A stretch of DNA of 5,674 nt from JAAYCB01 sp012744395 (GTDB lineage: Bacteria > Planctomycetota > Planctomycetia > Pirellulales > Thermoguttaceae): the NCBI GenBank assembly GCA_028703175.1, contig JAQVNJ010000204.1, positions 1 to 5,674 on the forward strand, in the 5' to 3' direction. Below, piece by piece: positions 1 through 5,674 of this stretch. The translations under genes were made by a program, and so were the position numbers. The first letter of the stretch is position 1. Every line of letters begins with the position of its first letter. The notes under the pieces were generated by a model. The model worked only from the letters and a program-made list of their open reading frames with translations. It did no database searches and had not been told where the DNA came from.

Positions 1-976
1 CAGCAGCCAGGCCCGCGCCGCGATCCGCGCAAGCGCGATTTCGCTGCTGTCGAATTATCGGAGCGGCAACGCCGAGGCCGAAGCGGTCCGCGGATTGGAG
101 GACGGCGATCCGCTCCTCCGCGCCGTCGCCGTCCGCAGCCTGGAGCACCTCGACGCCGAGGAGCGGCAACGGCGGCTGACCCCGATGCTCCGCGATCCGG
201 TCCGCGCGGTTCGCAGCGAGGCCGCCCGGCTCTTGAGCCAGGTGCCCCGCTCGCGGCTGGCGCAGGCCGACGCCGACGCCTTCGACGCGGCGCTGGGCGA
301 CTACATCGCCGGCCAGGTGGCCGTGGCCGACCAGGCGGCGGCCCATTTGAACCTCGGCGTGCTCTACTTCAACCTCGCCCAGGCCCACTACGGCAGACCG
401 GGCGCGCCGGACCCGCGCTATCTCGACCTGGCCGAGCAGGAGTACCGCGCGGCGCTGCGGATCGACCCGAAGTTCATCCCGGCGCGAATCAATCTCGCCA
501 TGTTCTACGACGCGCTGGGACGAAAAGACGACGCGGAAAGACTCTTCCGCGAGATCACCGAGCTGGAACCCGAACTGGCGGAAGCCCACTACTCCCTCGG
601 GCTGCTGCTGGCCGAAGACGAACGGCGGATGGACGAGGCCGCCGCCGCGCTCGAGCGCGCCGCCGCCTTGTCGTCAGACAATCCCCGCATCCATTACAAC
701 TACGGGCTGGCCCTGCAAAGGCTGGACTGCCCGGCGGAGGCCGAAGAAGCGCTGAAGACGGCCCTGCGGATTTCCGGGACCAGCCAGTCGAGCATCGAAT
801 ACCTCCACGCCCTGGCGATCCTCTACGCGCAGCAGAAGCTTTGGGAGAAGGCGATCTCCTGCGCCGAGAGAATCCTCGACCTCGTCGAACGCAATCGCCA
901 GTGGCCCGAGGCGCAGAACCCGCAGTGGTCCCGGCTGCTGGAGTATTTGCGGGCGGAGAAGGCCGCCGGTTCCTGA
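1..976 (+). CDS. HEAT/TPR repeat protein, C-terminal part (5' end outside window)
   Basis: The reading frame is open from base 2 to the TGA at 974-976, so about 324 residues of a longer protein are visible. The TTG at 95 is only an internal codon. Visible residues 1-85 or so are HEAT-like: paired helices carrying DPLLRAVAVRSLEHL and then DPVRAVRSEAARLL. From about residue 110 to the end there are roughly five TPR units, for example AEQEYRAALRIDP, ARINLAMFYDALGRKDDAE, AEAHYSLGLLLAEDERRMDE and RIHYNYGLALQRLDCPAEAE. The first TPR carries an insert (YGRPGAPDPRYL) between its helices. HEAT followed by TPR with a 'plL.DP.raVR.eAA..L' signature is familiar to me from the C-termini of multiheme c-type cytochrome/TPR proteins in planctomycetes and other environmental bacteria. 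No CXXCH heme motif lies in the visible part, so that link is inference. The repeats themselves imply protein-protein scaffolding. The gene converges on mutS. Confidence 0.9.
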   Translation, partial: SSQARAAIRASAISLLSNYRSGNAEAEAVRGLEDGDPLLRAVAVRSLEHLDAEERQRRLTPMLRDPVRAVRSEAARLLSQVPRSRLAQADADAFDAALGDYIAGQVAVADQAAAHLNLGVLYFNLAQAHYGRPGAPDPRYLDLAEQEYRAALRIDPKFIPARINLAMFYDALGRKDDAERLFREITELEPELAEAHYSLGLLLAEDERRMDEAAAALERAAALSSDNPRIHYNYGLALQRLDCPAEAEEALKTALRISGTSQSSIEYLHALAILYAQQKLWEKAISCAERILDLVERNRQWPEAQNPQWSRLLEYLRAEKAAGS

Positions 977-979
977 AGA

Positions 980-1000
980 CGCAATCGCTCCGCGCTTGCG
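980..1000. terminator. weak stem-loop in the convergent gap
   Basis: The 28-base gap between the two convergent stop codons contains a 5-bp inverted repeat, CGCAA (980-984) and TTGCG (996-1000), with an 11-base GC-rich loop that includes part of a GCGCTTGCGC palindrome. It could serve transcripts from both sides. On the mutS strand it is followed by TCTTC rather than a clean T-run. No strong intrinsic terminator is visible, so this is only the best candidate in the gap. Confidence 0.2.
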
Positions 1001-1004
1001 CCGT

Positions 1005-3617
1005 TCAGCTCTTCTTCTCTTCGACGAGCCGCGATCGCCATCGTTCGATCATCTTCAGGGCCTCGAGCGGCGTGGTCGAGTCCAGTTCGAACGCGCGGAT
1101 CTCCGCGAGCAGAGGGTGCTCGGCGGGGCCGAACAGGCTGAGCTGGATGTCGCCGTCGCGCCGCCCCTTTTCGCGCCGGGCGATCTTCGGCCGGCCCGAA
1201 GCATCGACGTGCTCCGATTCCAGCTGCGCGAGAATCTCCTTGCTCCGCTCGATCACGCTCCGCGGGACTCCGGCCAGCCGGGCGACGTGAATGCCGTAGC
1301 TCTTGTCGGCGGCGCCGTCGACGATCTTGTGCAGAAAAACCACTTCCTCCTGCCACTCGCGGACCGCCACGTTCAAGTTGGCGATCCGGTCCAGCGACCG
1401 GGCCAGGTCGGTCAGCTCGTGGTAATGCGTGGCGAAGAACGTGCGGCAGTTGATCCGGTCGTGGAGATGCTCGACCACCGACCAGGCCAGAGAAATGCCG
1501 TCGTAGGTGCTCGTCCCGCGGCCGATTTCATCCAGGATCACCAGGCTCCGCTCCGTGGCCGTGTTCAGAATCCGCGCCGTCTCGGTCATCTCGACCATGA
1601 ACGTGCTCTGCCCGCGAGACAATTCATCGCTTGCCCCGACGCGGGCGAAAATCCGATCGGCGACGCCGATCCGCGCCCGCGCGGCGGGCACGAAACTGCC
1701 GATCTGGGCCATCAGCACAATCAAGGCGACCTGCCGGATGTAGGTGCTCTTGCCGGCCATGTTCGGCCCGGTGATCAGCAGGATGTTGCCCGCCTCGCCG
1801 CCGGCGCGGATGTCGTTCGGCACGAAACTGCCCTCCGGCTGGAGGATATCGAGGACCGGGTGGCGGGCGTCGGCCACATCGAGCACGGGCTCGGCGACCG
1901 GCTCCGGCCGGCAATAGTTGCGCTGCCGGGCCAATTCGGCGAGCGCGGCCAAGACGTCGATCTGCGCCAGCGCGGCGGCGGTCGTCTGCATCTGGCGGCG
2001 GCGCTCGGCCACGGCCTGGCGCAGCTCGATGAACAGCTCGTATTCCAACTGCTTGGCCTTTTCGTCGGCCGTCAACACCTTCTCTTCGTATTCCTTCAAT
2101 TCCGGCGTGATGTAACGCTCGGCGTTCTTCAGCGTCTGCTTGCGGATATACGTCTCGGGGACCTTCTCCCGGTGGGTGTTCGTCACCTCCAGGTAGTAGC
2201 CGAAGACCTTGTTGAAGCCGACCTTGAGGCTTGGGATGCCGGACCGCTCCATCTCCTCCGCCTGGTAGCGGGCGATCCACTGCTTGCCGCCGCGCGTCAA
2301 TTCGCGGAGCGCGTCGAGCGGGCCGTGGAAGCCGTCGCGGATGAATCCTCCCTCGCCGGCCGCCAGCGGGCACTGGTCGACCAGCGCCGCATCGAGCCGG
2401 CTCCGCAGCTCGGCGCAGAGATCGATCCGGGCCTCGATCGAACTGAGCAGATCGCTGTTCCGCGCGGTCAGCCGGGCCTTGATCGCCGGCAGGCAAGCCA
2501 GCGTCCGCCCCAGAAAACTCAGGTCGCGCGGCGTCGCCCGGCCGGTCGTCACGCGCGTCAAGAGCCGCTCCACGTCGTATGCCTGGCGGAGCGCCTTGTG
2601 CAGGTCTTCCGTCAGGGCCGCGTCTGCCACAAGCTCTTCCACGGCGTCGAGCCGCGCGGAGATCGCGCCGATTTCGGTCAGCGGGTTGGCGATCCACTCG
2701 GCCAACAGGCGCGAACCCATCGGAGTCACGGCGTGATCGAGGACGGCCAGCAAAGAACCCTCGCGGCGGCCCTCGCGGATCGTTCGGGAAATCTCCAGGC
2801 TCCGCCGGCTGGCCTCGTCGATCTCCAGCGTCTCCCCGCTCCGGTAGGGAAGCAGGCGGTCGATGTGTTCCAGCGAGCCGCGCTGCGTTTCCGCCAGATA
2901 GTCGAGCACCGCTCCGGCGGCCCGCACCGCCGCCTTGTCGGCCGGGGAATCGGTGAAGCCGAACCCATCCAACCCCGCCGTCCCGAAGTGCCGCGCCAGG
3001 GCCTCCTCGGCGCCCCCTTGGGCGAACGCCCAGGCCGGCCGCTGCGTGACCATCATCCGCTCGCCGCAGGAGCTGGGAAGCGGCTCCGCCTCGTCGGAAA
3101 CGAGGCACTCGGCGGGCGCGATCCGCGCCAGCTGATCGGCGAGCTGCTTCAGCGGGAAACCGGCGGCCACGAAGCGGCCGGTGGAGAGTTCGACCCAAGC
3201 CAGCCCAACCCAGTCTCCCGGGCAGACCGCGGCGAGAAAATTGCTCTCGCGAGGATCGAGCAGCGTCTCGTCCGTCAGCGTGCCCGGGGTGACGACCCGC
3301 GTGACCTCGCGGCGCACGAGCCCCTTGGCCAGCTTGGGATCCTCAACCTGTTCGCAGACCGCCGCGCGGAGGCCGGCCCCGATCAGCTTGGCCAGGTAGG
3401 CGTCGAGTTGATGGTGGGGAAAACCCGCCATCGGGACCGCGTTTTCCCCCTTGTCGCGGCTGGTCAGCGCGAGATTCAGCGTTCGGGCGGCGATCTTGGC
3501 GTCGTCGTGGAAAAGCTCGTAGAAGTCGCCCATGCGAAACAGCAGCAGCGCGTCCGGGCAGGCCTTCTTCGCCTCGTGGTACTGTCTCATCATCGGCGTG
3601 TGGTTTTCCCGCATCAC
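1005..3617 (-). CDS. mutS: DNA mismatch repair protein MutS
   Basis: This is a complete 870-residue MutS1, close to the usual 850-880, that recognises mismatches and small loops in DNA and recruits MutL. The N-terminal HTPMMRQY and GDFYELF block gives the mismatch-wedging Phe32-x-Glu34 pair. The connector and lever/clamp regions follow, with GFNKVFGYYLEVTN at 467-480. The C-terminal ABC-type ATPase has Walker A GPNMAGKST (617-625), the GASDELSRGQSTFMVEM signature (661-677), Walker B LVILDE with Asp696-Glu697, and the ATHYHEL histidine loop near 731. QLSLF at 825-829 matches the sliding-clamp (DnaN) binding consensus. The tail has the conserved TPLEALKMI dimer/tetramer element. All catalytic motifs are intact. 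The start is GTG at 3617 or the adjacent ATG at 3614, and the choice changes only one residue. There is no clear Shine-Dalgarno, which fits coupling to fliG just upstream. Confidence 0.98.
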   Translation of the reverse strand: MMRENHTPMMRQYHEAKKACPDALLLFRMGDFYELFHDDAKIAARTLNLALTSRDKGENAVPMAGFPHHQLDAYLAKLIGAGLRAAVCEQVEDPKLAKGLVRREVTRVVTPGTLTDETLLDPRESNFLAAVCPGDWVGLAWVELSTGRFVAAGFPLKQLADQLARIAPAECLVSDEAEPLPSSCGERMMVTQRPAWAFAQGGAEEALARHFGTAGLDGFGFTDSPADKAAVRAAGAVLDYLAETQRGSLEHIDRLLPYRSGETLEIDEASRRSLEISRTIREGRREGSLLAVLDHAVTPMGSRLLAEWIANPLTEIGAISARLDAVEELVADAALTEDLHKALRQAYDVERLLTRVTTGRATPRDLSFLGRTLACLPAIKARLTARNSDLLSSIEARIDLCAELRSRLDAALVDQCPLAAGEGGFIRDGFHGPLDALRELTRGGKQWIARYQAEEMERSGIPSLKVGFNKVFGYYLEVTNTHREKVPETYIRKQTLKNAERYITPELKEYEEKVLTADEKAKQLEYELFIELRQAVAERRRQMQTTAAALAQIDVLAALAELARQRNYCRPEPVAEPVLDVADARHPVLDILQPEGSFVPNDIRAGGEAGNILLITGPNMAGKSTYIRQVALIVLMAQIGSFVPAARARIGVADRIFARVGASDELSRGQSTFMVEMTETARILNTATERSLVILDEIGRGTSTYDGISLAWSVVEHLHDRINCRTFFATHYHELTDLARSLDRIANLNVAVREWQEEVVFLHKIVDGAADKSYGIHVARLAGVPRSVIERSKEILAQLESEHVDASGRPKIARREKGRRDGDIQLSLFGPAEHPLLAEIRAFELDSTTPLEALKMIERWRSRLVEEKKS

Positions 3618-3626
3618 GCCATGCTA
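3612..3626 (-). promoter_or_regulatory. fliG stop / mutS start coupling junction
   Basis: Read on the minus strand, the fliG TAG (3626-3624) is followed by CAT, GGC, GTG and ATG, all in the same frame, so mutS starts 6 or 9 bases after the fliG stop. In another frame the same bases form a two-codon mini-ORF, ATG-GCG-TGA (3622-3614), whose TGA overlaps the mutS ATG as TGATG. No AGGAGG-like site precedes either start. The arrangement suggests that ribosomes ending fliG reinitiate on mutS. The geometry is seen directly; the coupling is inferred. Confidence 0.5.
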
Positions 3627-4679
3627 ACAAACCCGCTGCGGGAGGCTCAAGGGGGCGTCCGCGGCGTCCGCCCAGCCCGCCGTTACTGGATGGAACGCTC
3701 CTCTTTCCTGGCCTCCGCGAATCGAAATCTCGCCGGCGTTCTCCAGGCGGCGGATCTCGGCGACGATCTGCCGCTGCATCCGCTCGACGCTCGACGCGCG
3801 GACCGGACCGAGGCATTCCATCTCCTCTTCGAGCAGCGCGGCGGCGGGCTTCGACATGTTGGCGAGAATCTTCTTCTTCAACGACTCGCTCGCCCCCTTC
3901 AGCGCCGTCGCCCATTGGGAGTTCTCGACGTTCCTCAGAATCGACTGGATGTCGCCATCGGAGAACTTCGCAAGATCCTCGAAAACGAACATCGAGCGGC
4001 GAATCTCCTCGACCAGGTCCGGGGCTTCCTGGGCGAGGTTTTCGAGAAGCGCGCGCGCCGTCGCCCGGTCGGTCGCGTTGAGAATCGCGGCGACCGCCGC
4101 CGCGCCGCCGGCATTCTCGGACCGCTGGCTCATCGCGCTGGCCATCCGCCGCTCCAGCCCCTCCTCCACCGCCCGGACGATTTCCGGGCTCGTCTGCTGC
4201 ATCCTCGCCGCTCGGCGAATCACCGCAATCTGGCGATCGGCCGGCAGCCCGCTGATGATCCGCGAGGCCTGCACCGGCGAAATGTGGCAGAGGATCAGCG
4301 CGATCGTCTGCGGATGCTCGTCGACGAGGAGCGTCAGCAGGTGCCGGCTGTCGACCGTTTGCAGGAATTCGAAAGGCAGACCCTCGATCGATTGGCGAAC
4401 GTTGTCGATCGTCGACCTGGCCCCCTTGCCGAGCGCTTGCTCAAGCCGGCTCCGCGCCACTTCCAGACCGCCCGCGCTCCCGCTCAAGGCGTTGGGATTG
4501 GCGCTGGCAAACCCCCGGATCACCCGGGCCTGCTCCTCCGGCGCAACCACGCTCGTCTTGGCGATCTCGATCGAGACCGCCTCGACTTGCGCCGGATCGA
4601 GCATCGACATCAACTGAGCGCCCTGATCCTCAGGCAGGCTCATCAAGAGTACCGCGGCCTTGTGGATATCCGTTGTCAT
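3624..4679 (-). CDS. fliG: Flagellar motor switch protein FliG
   Basis: This is a 351-residue FliG (E. coli FliG is about 330), the cytoplasmic rotor protein that sits on the MS-ring protein FliF and meets the stator MotA to generate torque. The N-terminal domain has KAAVLLMSLPEDQGAQLM and VEAVSIEIAK. The middle domain has the hallmark EHPQTIALIL at 121-130, then LPADRQIAVIRRAARM. The C-terminal domain has RSMFVFEDLAKFSDGDIQ (228-245), ALKGASESLKKKILANMS and LGPVR (to 294). ATG 4679 is chosen because FliG homology begins at once; the 32-residue extension back to 4775 is not FliG-like. No strong ribosome site precedes it. By hand alignment to E. coli, torque residues Lys264 and Arg297 are kept (Lys261, Arg294), Asp288/Asp289 become Glu285/Glu286, and Arg281 becomes Pro278. 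A 31-residue tail follows the usual GEISI end. No other flagellar gene is in the window, so this may be an orphan or second copy. Confidence 0.95.
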   Translation of the reverse strand: MTTDIHKAAVLLMSLPEDQGAQLMSMLDPAQVEAVSIEIAKTSVVAPEEQARVIRGFASANPNALSGSAGGLEVARSRLEQALGKGARSTIDNVRQSIEGLPFEFLQTVDSRHLLTLLVDEHPQTIALILCHISPVQASRIISGLPADRQIAVIRRAARMQQTSPEIVRAVEEGLERRMASAMSQRSENAGGAAAVAAILNATDRATARALLENLAQEAPDLVEEIRRSMFVFEDLAKFSDGDIQSILRNVENSQWATALKGASESLKKKILANMSKPAAALLEEEMECLGPVRASSVERMQRQIVAEIRRLENAGEISIRGGQERGAFHPVTAGWADAADAPLSLPQRVC

Positions 4680-4790
4680 CCGATTGCGTCTTGCCAGCCT
4701 GTGCAGACTTCCTGAATTGACGTTAGAGATCGCGACAATAGCGCGCTGCGCGTATCGGTTGGCTGCTGGCCGCAACTTGAATCGGATTGG

Positions 4791-4819
4791 GATATCCGCT
4801 GACCTGACAGGGTTAACAA
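4791..4819 (-). promoter_or_regulatory. candidate promoter for fliG-mutS
   Basis: On the minus strand TTGTTA (4819-4814) and GATATC (4796-4791) are separated by exactly 17 bases, a sigma-70-like layout. The first hexamer matches TTGACA at 4 of 6 positions and the second matches TATAAT at 3 of 6. It would leave a leader of about 105 bases before the fliG ATG. An inverted repeat, CCTGAC (4803-4808) and GTCAGG (4826-4831), flanks the first hexamer with the palindrome GTTAAC inside it, which could be an operator. In a high-GC genome this match is weak, and planctomycete promoters are not well defined. Confidence 0.22.
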
Positions 4820-4934
4820 TCGCCAGTCAGGAGGAACACCACAAGCGGATTTCGTTTCGGGCGCTCTGCCGAAGGCATGGGATCGCACTCGATGGACGCT
4901 ACGCCTGGGATTGACCATCGCGGTCATCCGCTTC

Positions 4935-5056
4935 CTTAGGACCGCCCCGTTGGGGCTGGCCGCGTTTTGCGCGGCTCCTGACCCAGGGTTGCGCACCGGC
5001 TCGTTTCACTCGCCGCGCTCCACCCTGGGCTGGCTTAGAACCGTCCCTTCGGGACG
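4935..5056. repeat. hairpin-rich intergenic repeat element
   Basis: Two related 22-base units, 4935-4956 and 5034-5055, start CTTAGGACCG and CTTAGAACCG, match at 17 of 22 positions, and each ends in a short hairpin. The first hairpin is GCCCC-GTT-GGGGC (4944-4956). The second is GTCCC-TTC-GGGAC (5043-5055), extended by one more C-G pair. A C-G pair in one is a T-A pair in the other, so pairing is preserved. Between them lie a third hairpin, GCCGCG-TTTTG-CGCGGC (4959-4975), and widely spaced inverted arms, CCCAGGGT (4982-4989) and ACCCTGGG (5022-5029). It resembles the hairpin cassettes scattered between genes in planctomycetes, as I remember them. It is probably a REP-like dispersed element, but copies elsewhere cannot be seen here. 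Confidence 0.6.
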
Positions 5057-5190
5057 AGACGAAAAAAAGCGAGTCGCGCATGGCGAAGTGAAAACCGTAG
5101 CCGCCACCAGCCCGCGCTGTTTACCGTGCCACCAAACGACAACCGCGGAACACAAACGGCCAAACCACAATAGACCAGTCTTCACCTCTC

Positions 5191-5297
5191 CAGGTTCAAA
5201 ATCCAAGGTTCAAGACCCAAGTTCCGCCAGTTCGGTTTTCCCAACCAGCGGCCCAGTCTTGCCGATTTGGCCATTGGAAATTGAACCTTGAACCTTG
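5191..5297. repeat. GGTTCAAG-type simple/inverted repeat patch
   Basis: CAAGGTTCAAG (5204-5214) and its exact reverse complement CTTGAACCTTG (5287-5297) form 11-base inverted arms about 72 bases apart. A partial copy, CAGGTTCAAA, precedes the left arm at 5191. The right arm sits inside a tandem heptamer TTGAACC-TTGAACC-TTG (5281-5297). Translations through this sequence give low-complexity strings such as SKSKVQDPS, which I recognise as a common artefact of such repeats. It lies 34 bases beyond the stop of the propeller gene on the minus strand, so its transcript could fold here, but there is no T-run. Confidence 0.55.
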
Positions 5298-5330
5298 CCC
5301 CTTGCCGGCCAAGCGCCAATCCCCTGCCGG

Positions 5331-5674
5331 TCACGGCCCTTTGTCCCCGATGCAGTACAGGTTCTGCCTGCCGCGGATGAAGATTCTGCCGCCGGCAAAG
5401 GCCGGTGTCGCCAGGGATTCCTCGCCCAGCTTTGCATCCGCGACGGCGACGAACGTCTTCGACGCCTGAAAGACATGCATCGTGCCGGCGTTGTCCATCG
5501 CATAGATGCGGCCGGCCGCGAGGATCGGCGAAGGATAGAACGACTCGTCAAACTCATGGGTCCATAGCTTCCGCCCGGTGCCGATGTCGTAGCAGTTCAC
5601 CATCCCGGACGCGTCTCCGGTGACAACGAAGTCCTCCGTCGCCAACGGGCTGGCGACATTCGGAAGGTCGTCTT
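5331..5674 (-). CDS. PQQ-like beta-propeller repeat protein, C-terminal part
   Basis: The frame is open from the right edge (first full codon at 5672) to the TGA at 5333-5331, giving 113 visible residues of a longer protein. The TTG at 5645 is internal. The sequence shows repeated beta-propeller blades of the PQQ-like type: FVVTGDASGMVNCYDIGTGRKLW, then SPILAAGRIYAMDNAGTMHVF, then ATPAFAGGRIFIRGRQNLYCIG, which is a typical last blade ending two residues before KGP. Blades of the form 'G.v.aldh.tG+.lW' are shared by PQQ dehydrogenases, BamB and many secreted planctomycete proteins. I see no quinone ligands or catalytic residues in this part, and the short ending fits the uncharacterised extracytoplasmic planctomycete family better than a dehydrogenase. 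The signal peptide would be outside the window. It is transcribed towards fliG, but the 650-base spacer argues for a separate unit. Confidence 0.88.
   Translation of the reverse strand, partial: DDLPNVASPLATEDFVVTGDASGMVNCYDIGTGRKLWTHEFDESFYPSPILAAGRIYAMDNAGTMHVFQASKTFVAVADAKLGEESLATPAFAGGRIFIRGRQNLYCIGDKGP

Larger units (their letters stand above)
4680..5330. other. gene-poor spacer rich in repeats
   Basis: About 650 bases separate fliG from the upstream propeller gene. Open frames of 60-126 codons exist on both strands, but their translations look like no family I know, overlap one another, and run through hairpin repeats, so I do not call them genes. The right half (about 5060-5300) is visibly less GC-rich than the flanking genes and has A-rich and pyrimidine-rich stretches. 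No tRNA, riboswitch or transposase is recognisable. The promoter candidate and the two repeat elements are listed separately. Confidence 0.7.

Noticed and set aside
1624..3198. Minus-strand open frame of 524 codons inside mutS
   Set aside because: It is a frame-shifted reading of mutS, giving Arg/Gly/Pro/Ala-rich sequence typical of high-GC shadows.
3612..3626. FliG-MutS as one gene broken by a point nonsense mutation
   Set aside because: Both proteins have complete natural ends (a full FliG C-terminal domain plus tail, and a MutS that begins with the standard HTPMM region). No FliG-MutS fusion family is known to me.
996..4715. Very long plus-strand open frame (1239 codons)
   Set aside because: It is the codon-for-codon antisense of mutS and fliG, both certain genes. 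Its translation is Arg/Pro/Leu-rich with no recognisable domain, so it is a codon-bias shadow.
4680..4775. 32-residue N-terminal extension of FliG
   Set aside because: The added sequence does not resemble FliG, and homology starts exactly at the ATG at 4679.
5062..5086. T7 run on the minus strand after a small stem, as a terminator for the propeller gene
   Set aside because: The stem is only 4 bp (5074-5077 with 5083-5086), is separated from the T-run by 5 bases, and lies over 240 bases beyond the stop codon.
5191..5210. GGTTCAAAATCC resembling a tRNA T-arm
   Set aside because: The bases flanking the seven-base loop do not pair (CCAGG against TCCAA), and no acceptor stem or anticodon arm can be placed around it.
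4911..5291. Plus-strand open frame of 126 codons in the spacer
   Set aside because: It runs through the hairpin element and the GGTTCAAG repeats. Its product (pieces such as LRTAPLGLA and SKSKVQDPS) is what such repeats give when translated, and there is no ribosome site or family resemblance.
1..5674. Defence island, CRISPR array, insertion sequence or other new multi-gene system
   Set aside because: The only genes present are housekeeping or repeat-scaffold types, there are no regularly spaced repeats with spacers, and no transposase-like or nuclease-like product was found on either strand.

Overview
This high-GC window carries two complete genes and two genes cut by the window edges. I think it comes from a planctomycete or a close PVC-group relative. 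The reasons are a HEAT/TPR protein resembling the C-terminus of multiheme-cytochrome TPR proteins, a PQQ-like beta-propeller repeat protein, a fliG outside any flagellar operon, and intergenic DNA full of short GC-rich hairpins and GGTTCAAG-type repeats. No single feature proves this assignment, so it is inference.

Layout. Positions 1-976 (+) hold the C-terminal part of a HEAT-then-TPR repeat protein. It converges, stop codon to stop codon over 28 bases, on mutS (1005-3617, -), a complete canonical DNA mismatch-recognition ATPase. Immediately upstream of mutS on the same strand is fliG (3624-4679, -), the flagellar rotor/switch protein. Only a TAG and two codons separate them, and both lie in the same reading frame, so they very likely form a fliG-mutS transcription unit with coupled translation. 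Positions 4680-5330 form a roughly 650-base region with no convincing gene. It holds a weak candidate promoter for fliG-mutS, a hairpin-rich repeat element (4935-5056) and a second repeat patch built on AAGGTTCAAG-like words (5191-5297). Positions 5331-5674 (-) are the C-terminal end of a PQQ-like beta-propeller protein that runs off the right edge.

How the genes relate. The fliG-mutS pair joins a motility component to a DNA repair enzyme with no evident functional link, and it looks like a product of a fragmented flagellar gene set. The outer two partial genes look like independent units: one is convergent with mutS, and the other is separated from fliG by the repeat-rich spacer. I found no RNA gene, CRISPR array, insertion sequence or defence system. 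The most unusual material is the intergenic element with two related hairpins that differ by a compensatory base-pair change, and the set of substitutions at the torque-surface positions of FliG.
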